40,558 bases of DNA from Alphaproteobacteria bacterium. Its GTDB lineage: Bacteria; Pseudomonadota; Alphaproteobacteria; Reyranellales; Reyranellaceae. The translations under genes and the position numbers were made by a program. Under the pieces are notes generated by a model, which ran no database searches, was not told the DNA's origin, and was given only the letters and a program-made list of their open reading frames with translations. The stretch spans positions 1-40,558 of the forward strand of contig JAFAKN010000313.1 of NCBI GenBank assembly GCA_019235415.1. Reading direction: 5' to 3'. Of this stretch, positions 9,450-16,159 are shown one piece after another (within the stretch, counting starts at the first letter, position 1; each line of letters starts with the position of its first letter).

Positions 9450-9782
9450 ATGTCCAAGCCGCCCACTCCCAGCCCGCGCGATCGCCTGCGCGCCTTCGCG
9501 CCCAAGCTGATCGACCTCACCGACAACGTATTGTTCGGCGATGTCTGGGAGCGGCCGGGCCTCTCCAAACGCGACCGCAGCCTGATCACCTGCGCGGCGC
9601 TGATCGCGCTCGGCAGGACCGAGCAGCAGGTCGGGCATTTCGCGCGGGCCATCAACAATGGTGTGAAGAAGGACGAGCTGATCGAGATGATCACCCATCT
9701 CGCCTTCTATTCCGGCTGGCCTACCGCCATGTCGGCCGCCAACGTCGCCAAGCAGGTGCTCGAAGAGGGAGACAAGAAATGA
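9450..9782 (+). CDS. Carboxymuconolactone decarboxylase-family protein
   Basis: A small (110 aa) all-helical CMD-domain protein. The core is DRSLITCAALIALGRTEQQV followed by GHFARAINNGVKKDELIEMI and a conserved LAFYSGWPTAMSA. Family members act as gamma-carboxymuconolactone decarboxylases or AhpD-like peroxidase partners. The single cysteine (no CxxC) argues against an AhpD-type disulfide enzyme. It has a strong AAGGAGG site 7 nt before the ATG at 9450, and its stop overlaps the next start (ATGA). The 64-bp gap to the divergent VOC gene must hold both promoters. Confidence 0.9.
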   Translation: MSKPPTPSPRDRLRAFAPKLIDLTDNVLFGDVWERPGLSKRDRSLITCAALIALGRTEQQVGHFARAINNGVKKDELIEMITHLAFYSGWPTAMSAANVAKQVLEEGDKK

Positions 9783-10708
9783 AGCTGTGCTATTTCAACG
9801 ACTATCGGCTGGGCGTCGTCGTCGCCGACAACGTGGTCGACGTCACCGACGCCGTGAAGGACATCCCGCATCTCGACAGGCGCGACCTCATGATCGGCCT
9901 GATCGCGCGATGGGACACCTACAAGGACAAGCTCGTGAAGGCCACGACCTCGACCACGGCGATGCCGCTGCGCAACGTGCGGCTGCGCCCGCCCGTCCCC
10001 AAGCCCGGCAACATCGTCTGCATGGCGGTGAACTACATGGAGGACGGCACGCTCAAGGAAAAGCCGCAGATCAACGCCTTCCACAAGGCGGCGACGGCGG
10101 TGATCGGCGATGGCGACACCATGGTGCTGCCCGACGTCCCGGCGACGATCTTCGAGGGCGAGGCCGAGCTCGGGCTGGTGATCGGCAAGCGCGCCAGCCA
10201 CGTCTCGCAAGCCGACGCCATGGGCCACATCTTTGGCTACACCTGCTTTATCGACGGGTCGGCTCGTGGTCTGCCGCCACCGGGCAACGTGTTCTTCCAG
10301 ATGAAGTCGCGCGACACCTTCGCGCCGATCGGCCCGTGGATCGTGACGGCTGACGAAATCGCCGATCCGCAGAACCTCGCCATCACGCTCAGCAACAACG
10401 GGGAGGTGATGCAGAAGTTCAATACCAACGACATGGCGCACCAGATAGCGCGCTGCATCGAATGGGCAAGCTCGATCCACACCCTGGAGCCAGGCGACAT
10501 CCTCGCCACCGGCACCAATCATCGGGGCCTGCACGCCTTCATGGACGGCGACAAGGTCGAGCTCACGGTCGAGAAGGTCGGAACCCTGCGCGTCAACGTG
10601 AAGGACGAGCACAAGCGCAAGTGGGCGCGCACCACGCGGCTGCAGCACAAGGAGAAGGGCGCGGAGGGCGCCCACACGCCGCAGCTTTCCGGCAAGCACG
10701 CGAAATAG
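9779..10708 (+). CDS. Fumarylacetoacetate hydrolase-family protein
   Basis: A 309-aa cytoplasmic protein of the FAH superfamily, which hydrolyses or decarboxylates dioxo-carboxylates formed after aromatic ring opening. The metal-binding acidic triad appears in IFEGEAELGLVIG (two Glu) and CFIDGSARGL (Asp). The C-terminal part has EPGDILATGTNHRG, in place of the usual GTPAGVG, then the KVELTVEKVGTL strand pair. Translational coupling to the CMD gene (ATGA overlap) suggests they act in one pathway. The last 35 residues are a charged, low-complexity extension (KEKGAEGAHTP). Confidence 0.9.
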   Translation: MKLCYFNDYRLGVVVADNVVDVTDAVKDIPHLDRRDLMIGLIARWDTYKDKLVKATTSTTAMPLRNVRLRPPVPKPGNIVCMAVNYMEDGTLKEKPQINAFHKAATAVIGDGDTMVLPDVPATIFEGEAELGLVIGKRASHVSQADAMGHIFGYTCFIDGSARGLPPPGNVFFQMKSRDTFAPIGPWIVTADEIADPQNLAITLSNNGEVMQKFNTNDMAHQIARCIEWASSIHTLEPGDILATGTNHRGLHAFMDGDKVELTVEKVGTLRVNVKDEHKRKWARTTRLQHKEKGAEGAHTPQLSGKHAK

Positions 10709-10709
10709 C

Positions 10710-10842
10710 TCCTCCTCCCTGCGCGTAGCGCGGGGATGTGTTGCCGCCATGAGGCGACGGAGGGGTCAGGAATCAACACCCATGACCCCTCCGGCCTTCG
10801 GCCACCTCCCCAGCTTCGCTAGCAGCTTCGCCAGGGAGGAGA
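10710..10842. repeat. Composite palindromic repeat element, copy 2 (diverged)
   Basis: It starts immediately after the FAH-family stop codon. It has the same order of parts as the other copies: CTCCTCCCTGCGCGTAGCGC, GGAGGGGTCA, ATGACCCCTCC, the inner hairpin GGCCTTCGGCC, and a terminal block ending CCAGGGAGGAG. Arms are more degraded than in the copies at 21871 and 25855. The remaining sequence up to the hsp20 gene holds a possible gene remnant (10845-10928) and a terminator hairpin. Confidence 0.75.
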
Positions 10843-10844
10843 AC

Positions 10845-10928
10845 TCAGCGCGCGTCGAGCTTGGCTCGGATGCTCTGCATCCAGGCCTCGCGCGTCACGC
10901 GATCCCATGAAGGCCGATGGAAGGTCGC
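10845..10928 (-). pseudogene. Possible 3' remnant of a lost gene
   Basis: Reading the minus strand, an open stretch of about 27 codons ends at a TGA (10847-10845) with the plausible protein end FHRPSWDRVTREAWMQSIRA followed by KLDAR. Codon third positions are GC-rich as in real genes here. The reading then runs into the hsp20 terminator hairpin, so no full gene exists. It may be the tail of a gene removed by rearrangement next to the repeat. The parent family is not recognised. Confidence 0.25.
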
Positions 10929-10951
10929 CCGACAGGCGCGAGCTGGGGCCC

Positions 10952-10988
10952 AAGAAAAGCGCCGCGGTCCTCCCACGGCGCTCTTCTT
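10952..10988 (-). terminator. Hairpin terminator after hsp20
   Basis: Inverted arms AAGAAAAGCGCCG (10952-10964) and CGGCGCTCTTCTT (10976-10988) match at 12 of 13 positions around an 11-nt loop. Read on the minus strand, the stem is followed by a T-rich end (TTTTCTT), as expected for a rho-independent terminator of hsp20, whose stop is at 11007. The structure could work in both directions. Confidence 0.7.
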
Positions 10989-11006
10989 TGAGACGGTCGG
11001 CCGACC

Positions 11007-11453
11007 TTAGTGGGTCAGCGCCTTGGCGGCCTCGGCTTCGATCTGGATCGCCCGCGGCTTCTTCTCCTCGGGGATCTCGCGCTGCAGCTCGATGGTCAGC
11101 AGGCCATTGGCGAGCTTGGCGCCCGCGACCTTGACGTGCTCCGCGAGCTGGAAGCGGCGCTCGAAGTTGCGGCCGGCGATGCCGCGATAGAGGTACTGCT
11201 TCTGGTCCTCGCCGTTCTGCTTGGTCTGGCCGGTCACCAGGAGCTCGGTTTCCTTCTGGGTGACGTTGAGCTCGGCCTCGCTGAAGCCCGCCACGGCCAT
11301 CACGATGCGGTAGGCGTTATCGCCAGCTCGCTCGATGTTGTACGGGGGATAGCCGTTGCTGCCGGCTTGGCTGACCACCGAATCAAGCAAGTCGAACACG
11401 CGGTCGAAGCCGACGGTGGCGCGATAGAAAGGCGAATAGTCGAACGTACGCAT
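11007..11453 (-). CDS. hsp20: Small heat shock protein, Hsp20/IbpA family
   Basis: A 148-aa ATP-independent holdase of the alpha-crystallin family. It opens with the IbpA-like MRTFDYSPFYRATVGFDRVF, followed by the alpha-crystallin domain (PPYNIERAGDNAYRI to GLLTIELQREIPEE). The conserved region LANGLLTIEL is followed by a C-terminal tail in which PRAIQIE supplies the IXI-type anchor. GGAGG lies 7 nt before the ATG. It is monocistronic, with a heat-shock-like promoter upstream at 11521-11551 and a hairpin terminator at 10952-10988. Confidence 0.95.
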   Translation of the reverse strand: MRTFDYSPFYRATVGFDRVFDLLDSVVSQAGSNGYPPYNIERAGDNAYRIVMAVAGFSEAELNVTQKETELLVTGQTKQNGEDQKQYLYRGIAGRNFERRFQLAEHVKVAGAKLANGLLTIELQREIPEEKKPRAIQIEAEAAKALTH

Positions 11454-11520
11454 TGATCATCCTCCAATGAGCGATGGCTGTGGTGCCGCCCGCCCCGGAT
11501 GGGCACGGGAGACAGCTGTG

Positions 11521-11551
11521 ATTTAGGAACGGTCCCTGCGCCGTCAAGGGG
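11521..11551 (-). promoter_or_regulatory. Candidate RpoH (sigma-32) promoter of hsp20
   Basis: On the minus strand the block CCCCTTGAC is followed, after about 15 nt, by CCTAAAT. The first element matches the CTTGA-type minus-35 of alphaproteobacterial heat-shock promoters; the second is a weaker match to a minus-10. It would give a leader of about 60 nt ahead of the hsp20 start, long enough for a thermosensor, but no ROSE element is evident by eye. Confidence 0.4.
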
Positions 11552-11682
11552 TGGAAAAATTTCCTCCTGGCGCCCGGCGCACGGCAGGATTTGCTCGCTT
11601 CGCAGAGACCTTCGGAAATTCAACTCATGGCGAATGTGTCAAGAGTTGCCAGATCGAAATCCGAGCGTTTCGCGGAGCCGTC

Positions 11683-11724
11683 ATGGCGCATTTCAGTCGC
11701 ATTCTCCTTGGCCGCCAGCCATGA
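11683..11724 (+). CDS. Possible 13-aa leader peptide upstream of cysG
   Basis: A short frame ATG GCG CAT ... CCA TGA encodes MAHFSRILLGRQP, and its stop overlaps the cysG ATG at 11721 (ATGA). The cysG start has no convincing Shine-Dalgarno sequence, so ribosomes finishing this peptide could re-initiate on cysG. Whether the peptide is made, or has any regulatory role, is not shown by the sequence. Confidence 0.35.
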   Translation: MAHFSRILLGRQP

Positions 11725-13076
11725 GGCACTTGCCCCTGTTCTTCGACGTGGCGGGCCGGACGGTCGCCGTGGTGGGTGAGGGCCCGTCTGCCGACCGCCG
11801 GGCCGTGCTCGCGCGCTCGGCCGGTGCCGAGGTGAGGCGACTTGAGCCGGCGATCGTGGCAGCCGATTTGATGGGCGCGGTGGCTGCCCTGATTGCGACC
11901 GGGGATGCCGAAGCGGACGGCGCCGCTCGGCGCGTCGCCCAGTCGGCGCGCGTGCCGGCAAACGTAGCCGACCGCCCCGAGCTCTGCGACTTCATCTTGC
12001 CGGCCATCGTCGACCGCGATGACGTCGTGGTCGCGGTTTCGACCGGCGGCGCGTCGCCGACCTTGGCGACGCTGCTGCGCCAGCGGATCGAGGCGGCGCT
12101 GCCCGAACGGATCGGCGCCCTGGCGCGGCTTGCGGCGACGTTTCGCCTACAGGCAAATGCCCTGATCTCCCGGTCGGATCGTCGTCGAGCGTTTTGGCGC
12201 CATCTGCTCGTTGGCCCGGCTGGCAAGCTGGCCTTGGCGGGCCAGGAGGCCGCCGCGCGCCGGGCCGCGGTCGGTGAGCTCGACGCCGCCCGTTGTCAGG
12301 TCGCGCCGCTCGGGATCGCGCACATCGTCGGCGCCGGGCCGGGCGACCCCGATCTCCTGACGCTTCGTGCCGGTCAGCTCCTGCAGGAGGCCGACGCCAT
12401 CCTGCATGACGAGTTGGTGCCGCCGGCCGTCTTGGCGCGTTCCCGCCGTGACGCGGAGCGCGTTGCCGTCGGCAAGCGCAAGGGCCAGTTGGGCTGGACG
12501 CAAGCAGCGATCAACGCCGACCTGGTGCGCCGCGTGCGGGCAGGACAAAGCGTCGTCCGCCTGAAGGCCGGCGACCCGTTCATTTTCGGCCGCGGCGGCG
12601 AGGAGGTCGAAGCCCTGCGCGAGGCTGGTCTGCCCTACACGGTCGTGCCGGGCATCACGGCGGCGCTGGGCTGCGCGGCGTCGGCCGGGATTCCCTTGAC
12701 GCATCGCCGCCTCGCTTCGGCCGTGACCTTCGTGAGCGGCCACAGCGCCGCCGGCAGCCAACCGGCGGCGTGGCCGGCGTTGGCCGCCCGTGGCCATACG
12801 CTCGCAATCTACATGGGCGCCGCGGAAGCGGAATCCGTGCGCGATCGCCTGCTCGCCGCCGGCGCATCGCCCGCGACGCCGGTCGCCGTCATCGAGAACG
12901 GTTCGCGACCCGACGAGCGCCTTTCGCTCGGGCAGCTCTCGGATCTGGCGCGACTTGCTGCCCGCCATGCCTCCAACGGCGACGCCGGCCCCGCTCTCAT
13001 CATCGTCGGCGAGGTCGCCGCCTTGGCGACTGCTGATCAACCCGCCGATCAACGCACTTTGGCAGAGGTTTCCTGA
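11721..13076 (+). CDS. cysG: Siroheme synthase (precorrin-2 dehydrogenase/ferrochelatase plus uroporphyrinogen-III methyltransferase)
   Basis: A bifunctional enzyme of 451 aa that makes siroheme for the sulfite reductase encoded downstream. The N-terminal domain (about 1-150) is the NAD-dependent dehydrogenase/ferrochelatase, with VVGEGPSADRRAVLARSAGA and the characteristic VDRDDVVVAVSTGGASPTLA. The C-terminal SUMT domain (about 200-440) carries VGAGPGDPDLLTLRA, HDELV, RLKAGDPFIFGRGGEE and VVPGITAALGCAASAGIPLT. The nucleotide-binding loop reads GEGPSA, where GGGxVA is usual. The start at 11721 matches the conserved N-terminus. Its stop overlaps the DUF2849 start by one base (TGATG). Confidence 0.94.
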   Translation: MRHLPLFFDVAGRTVAVVGEGPSADRRAVLARSAGAEVRRLEPAIVAADLMGAVAALIATGDAEADGAARRVAQSARVPANVADRPELCDFILPAIVDRDDVVVAVSTGGASPTLATLLRQRIEAALPERIGALARLAATFRLQANALISRSDRRRAFWRHLLVGPAGKLALAGQEAAARRAAVGELDAARCQVAPLGIAHIVGAGPGDPDLLTLRAGQLLQEADAILHDELVPPAVLARSRRDAERVAVGKRKGQLGWTQAAINADLVRRVRAGQSVVRLKAGDPFIFGRGGEEVEALREAGLPYTVVPGITAALGCAASAGIPLTHRRLASAVTFVSGHSAAGSQPAAWPALAARGHTLAIYMGAAEAESVRDRLLAAGASPATPVAVIENGSRPDERLSLGQLSDLARLAARHASNGDAGPALIIVGEVAALATADQPADQRTLAEVS

Positions 13077-13390
13077 TGGCCAAGAATCTCGCTGGCGATC
13101 TTTTAGTCGCCTCCGCCAATCGCCTGGTCGATGGCGTCGTGGTCTATCTCGACGACGCCGGCCAGTGGACGACTGAACTCCAGCGCGCCGCCGTGGCGCG
13201 CGACAAGCGGGGCGGCGAGATCCTGCTGGAGCGGGCGCGCGCCGAAGGCTTCGGCGTCGTCGATCTCCTTCTAGTCGCCGTCACGGAGGACGTAGAAGGC
13301 GTCCTGGAACCGGTAAGCTTGCGCGAGAAGATCCGCGCCTCGGGACTCACCTTCGACGCCATCGCCGCCGAGGCAGTGCGCTATGCCTGA
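13076..13390 (+). CDS. DUF2849 protein of the sulfite reductase operon
   Basis: A 104-aa protein (MAKNLAGDLLVASANRLVDG...) of the DUF2849 family, typically found between cysG and the sulfite reductase gene in alphaproteobacteria. Its biochemical role is unknown. It contains a VVVYLDDAGQWT strand pair and a helical C-terminus, with no cysteine-rich or membrane segment. It overlaps cysG by one base and cysI by eight bases, so it is translated as part of the same operon. Confidence 0.88.
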   Translation: MAKNLAGDLLVASANRLVDGVVVYLDDAGQWTTELQRAAVARDKRGGEILLERARAEGFGVVDLLLVAVTEDVEGVLEPVSLREKIRASGLTFDAIAAEAVRYA

Positions 13391-15056
13391 CACCTATTTC
13401 TATCGTTACGACAGGTACGACCGCGCCCTGCTCAGCGAGCGCATCGCGCAGTTCCGCGACCAGGTGCGCCGCAGGTTGGCGGGCGAGCTCACCGAGGAGC
13501 AGTTCAAGCCGCTGCGGCTGACCAACGGCCTGTACCTGCAGCTGCACGCCTACATGCTGCGGATCGCCATTCCCTACGGCACGCTGTCGTCGCGCCAGCT
13601 GCGCAAGCTCGCCGAGATCGCCCGCAAATACGATCGCGGCTACGGGCATTTCACGACACGTCAGAACCTGCAGCTGAACTGGATCAAGCTCGAGGACGCG
13701 CCCGACGCGGTCGCGGCGCTCGCCGAGGTCGACATGCATTCGATCCAGACCTCGGGCAACGTCATCCGTAACGTCACCGCGGACCACTTCGCCGGCGCCG
13801 CCATCGACGAGATCGAGGACCCGCGCATCTGGTGCGAGATCGTCCGCCAGTGGTCGACCTTGCACCCCGAGTTCAGCTTCCTGCCGCGCAAGTTCAAGAT
13901 CGCCATCACCGGCTCGCCCAACGACCGCGCCGCCGTGCGCGTGCACGACATCGGCCTGCGGCTGTGGTGCAACGAGCGGCGCAAGGTGGGCTTCGAGGTG
14001 ATCGTGGGCGGCGGGCTCGGCCGCACGCCGATGATCGGCAAGACGCTGCGCGAGTTCCTGCCCAAGGACGAGCTTTTGGCCTATCTAGAAGCCACGCTGC
14101 GCGTCTACAACCGCTATGGCCGGCGCGACAACCTCTACAAGTCGCGCATAAAAATCCTGGTGCACGAGATCGGCGTCGAGAAGATGCGCGAGGACGTCGA
14201 GGCCGAGTACGCCGAGATGAAGGACGGCGCGCTAAAACTGCCGGCCGAGACCATTGAGGCCATCGCCCGGCAGTTTGCACCGCCGCCGCTGCCGCACCGT
14301 CCGGCTGCTGTCGCCGAGGTTGAAGCGCTCAAGCTTAGCGAGCCGAACTTCGCCCTGTGGCTGAAATCGAACGTCGCGTCGCATCGCATGGCCGGCTATC
14401 GCATCGTCACGGCGTCGCTGAAGCCTGCCGGCGCGCCGCCGGGCGACGCCAGCGCGGCGCAGATGGAAGGTGTCGCCGACATCGCCGACTCCTACAGCCA
14501 GGGCGAGATCCGCGTCAGTCACGAGCAGAACCTGGTGCTGCCCCACGTCGCGGTCGAGGACTTGCCGGCGGTGTGGCGCGCGCTGGGGCAGCTCGGTTTC
14601 GCGGAGGCCAATCTCGGCAAGATCACCGACATCATCGCCTGCCCGGGTCTCGACTACTGCGCGCTGGCCAACGCGCGCTCGATCCCGGTGGCGCAGCGCC
14701 TCTCGCGGCATTTCGCCGAGATCGCCCGCCAGCACGACATCGGCGACCTCAAGATCAAGATCTCGGGCTGCATCAACGCCTGCGGCCATCATCATGTCGG
14801 CCACATCGGCATCCTGGGCGTCGACAAGAACGGCGTCGAGCTCTACCAGCTGAGCCTGGGTGGCGACGTCGACTTCGGCAAGACCGCGCTCGGCACCATC
14901 CTTGGTCCTGCCGTCGCCGCCGACAAGGTCGTGGAGGCCGTCGACTCGCTGGTCGCGACCTATCTCGAGAACCGCGGCGAAGGCGAGCGCTTCGTCGACA
15001 CCTTCCGCCGCATCGGCCTTCAACCGTTCAAGGAGCGCGTCTATGCCGCTGTTTAG
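13383..15056 (+). CDS. cysI: Assimilatory sulfite/nitrite reductase hemoprotein (siroheme, 4Fe-4S)
   Basis: This 557-aa enzyme reduces sulfite to sulfide by six electrons at a coupled siroheme and 4Fe-4S centre. The ferredoxin-like half domains carry GYGHFTTRQNLQLNWI and the repeat GEIRVSHEQNLVLPHV. The cluster ligands are in IIACPGLDYCALA and KISGCINACGHHHVGHIG (the Cys-x5-Cys and Cys-x3-Cys pairs). Sulfite and ferredoxin-type nitrite reductases share this fold; the cysG/DUF2849/DUF934 context favours sulfite. It overlaps DUF2849 by 8 nt and the DUF934 gene by 14 nt. Confidence 0.93.
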   Translation: MPDTYFYRYDRYDRALLSERIAQFRDQVRRRLAGELTEEQFKPLRLTNGLYLQLHAYMLRIAIPYGTLSSRQLRKLAEIARKYDRGYGHFTTRQNLQLNWIKLEDAPDAVAALAEVDMHSIQTSGNVIRNVTADHFAGAAIDEIEDPRIWCEIVRQWSTLHPEFSFLPRKFKIAITGSPNDRAAVRVHDIGLRLWCNERRKVGFEVIVGGGLGRTPMIGKTLREFLPKDELLAYLEATLRVYNRYGRRDNLYKSRIKILVHEIGVEKMREDVEAEYAEMKDGALKLPAETIEAIARQFAPPPLPHRPAAVAEVEALKLSEPNFALWLKSNVASHRMAGYRIVTASLKPAGAPPGDASAAQMEGVADIADSYSQGEIRVSHEQNLVLPHVAVEDLPAVWRALGQLGFAEANLGKITDIIACPGLDYCALANARSIPVAQRLSRHFAEIARQHDIGDLKIKISGCINACGHHHVGHIGILGVDKNGVELYQLSLGGDVDFGKTALGTILGPAVAADKVVEAVDSLVATYLENRGEGERFVDTFRRIGLQPFKERVYAAV

Positions 15057-15606
15057 GGAAACCGGCGTCGTCGACGACGTCTGGACGAAACTGGCCGACG
15101 ACCAAACGGTGCCGGCCGACGGGCCTGTGTTGGTGAGCCTCACGCGCTGGCGCGGGGCGCGGGCGGCGCTGCTGGCCCGCCGCGGCCCGATCGGGGTGGC
15201 GCTGGCCAACTCGGACGCGGTGGAGAGCCTTGCCGGCGACGTCTCGCGCCTCGACCTGGTCGCGCTGCATTTCCCCAAGTTCAGCGACGGCCGCGCCTAC
15301 AGCCAGGCCCGCCTGCTGCGCGGCCGCATGGGCTACGGTGGCGAGCTGCGCGCCACCGGCAGCGTGCTGCGCGACCAGCTGCCCTTCATGCTGCGCTGTG
15401 GCTTCGACGCCTTCGAGAGCGACCAGCCGGGCTTCGCCGACGCGCTCGCGGGTGCCCGCACGTTGTTCAGCGTCGTCTACCAGCCCGCCGAGGATGGCCG
15501 CACCCCCGTGTCCTTCCTCAGGTTATCCTCCCCCGTCATACGGGGGAGGTGGCCCGCAGGGCCGGAGGGGGAAAGCTCTAGTGAAGTAACGAATTACAAC
15601 TATTAG
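15043..15606 (+). CDS. DUF934 protein with repeat-encoded C-terminal tail
   Basis: A member of the DUF934 family (COG3749), associated with sulfite reductase and often annotated as an oxidoreductase, with unknown biochemistry. Conserved family blocks are LVALHFPKFSDGRAYSQARL, RGRMGYGGELRATGSVLRDQ and LRCGFDAFE. AAGGAG lies 7 nt before the ATG at 15043. Family homology ends near residue 160 (YQPAEDGRTPVSF). From 15527 the frame continues through the palindromic repeat, adding a tail of about 25 residues (SSPVIRGRWPAGPEGE...) before the stop at 15606. The original stop was probably lost when the repeat arrived. The cysH gene that often follows is absent. Confidence 0.88.
   Translation: MPLFRETGVVDDVWTKLADDQTVPADGPVLVSLTRWRGARAALLARRGPIGVALANSDAVESLAGDVSRLDLVALHFPKFSDGRAYSQARLLRGRMGYGGELRATGSVLRDQLPFMLRCGFDAFESDQPGFADALAGARTLFSVVYQPAEDGRTPVSFLRLSSPVIRGRWPAGPEGESSSEVTNYNY
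15527..15576. repeat. Half copy of the composite palindromic repeat
   Basis: Contains only the left half of the full element: outer hairpin CCTCCCCCG-TCATA-CGGGGGAGG (15527-15549), inner hairpin GGCCC-GCA-GGGCC (15551-15563), then GGAGGGGGAAAGC. The same 50-bp stretch, in the same orientation, begins the full element at 16017, on the other side of the DUF559 gene. It lies inside the DUF934 reading frame. Confidence 0.85.
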
Positions 15607-15632
15607 TAGCTGAATTGGTCACATTCTCGTCG

Positions 15633-15672
15633 TGTGCGTAGCTGACCATTCTCGGATGGTCAGCTACGCACA
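15633..15672. repeat. Perfect 17-bp inverted repeat covering the DUF559 start codon
   Basis: The left arm TGTGCGTAGCTGACCAT (15633-15649) and right arm ATGGTCAGCTACGCACA (15656-15672) are exact reverse complements around the six-base loop TCTCGG. The right arm begins with the ATG of the DUF559 gene and encodes its first five residues (MVSYA). In RNA this would bury the start codon in a stable stem; in DNA it could be a protein-binding or processing site. Confidence 0.9.
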
Positions 15673-16006
15673 AACCCTCAGAACGAACGCCACCGAACCG
15701 GAACGTATCCTTTGGCAGCGCCTTCGGCGTCGCCAATTGAATGGCTTCAAGTTCCGACGCCAACGGCCTGTCGGACCGTATGTCTGTGATTTCGCGTGCC
15801 TCGAGGCCGCGCTCATCGTCGAGCTCGACGGGAGCCAGCACGTCGTCCAGGCGCCATACGACATCACACGCGATGCCTTTCTGCGGGCACAAGGCTTCCG
15901 CGTCCTTCGCTTCTGGAACGGCGATGTTCTGTCGAGGCTCGACTGGATCGTCGAGACGATCTTCGAAGCACTTCATGGCGCCCACCTGGACGGCCGCCTC
16001 GACTAG
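15656..16006 (+). CDS. DUF559 (Vsr-like PD-(D/E)XK) endonuclease-domain protein
   Basis: A 116-aa protein of the DUF559 family, related to very-short-patch repair endonucleases. It has the N-terminal signature LRTNATEPERILWQRLR, then KFRRQRPVGPYVCDFACLE and the probable catalytic core LIVELDGSQH (Asp in VCDF, Glu and Asp in VELDG). It ends with AFLRAQGFRVLRFWNGDVL. No methylase or restriction partner is adjacent, so the function is unproven. The ATG at 15656 agrees with the family N-terminus but has no Shine-Dalgarno sequence and lies in a perfect hairpin; a GTG at 15632 would read through the hairpin. Repeat copies flank the gene in the same orientation. Confidence 0.85.
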   Translation: MVSYAQTLRTNATEPERILWQRLRRRQLNGFKFRRQRPVGPYVCDFACLEAALIVELDGSQHVVQAPYDITRDAFLRAQGFRVLRFWNGDVLSRLDWIVETIFEALHGAHLDGRLD

Positions 16007-16016
16007 CCTCGGCCGT

Positions 16017-16154
16017 CCTCCCCCGTCATACGGTCCCGTCATACGGGGGAGGTGGCCCGCCGGGCCGGAGGGGGAAAGCGACAGTATGAATTCTTGTTGT
16101 TGCCTACCCCCTCCGCCCGCTGGCGCGGGCACCTCCCCCGTTTGACGGGGGAGG
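16017..16154. repeat. Composite palindromic repeat element, copy 3 (downstream of DUF559)
   Basis: A full element: outer hairpin CCTCCCCCG...CGGGGGAGG (to 16052), inner hairpin GGCCCGCCGGGCC, GGAGGGGG, a short spacer, CCCCCTCC, inner hairpin GCCCGCTGGCGCGGGC, and final hairpin CCTCCCCCG-TTTGA-CGGGGGAGG ending at 16154. The first hairpin contains an extra tandem copy of CCCGTCATACGG (16022-16034 and 16035-16047). The last GGGGGAGG doubles as the ribosome binding site of the next gene. Confidence 0.88.
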
Positions 16155-16159
16155 TTTAT

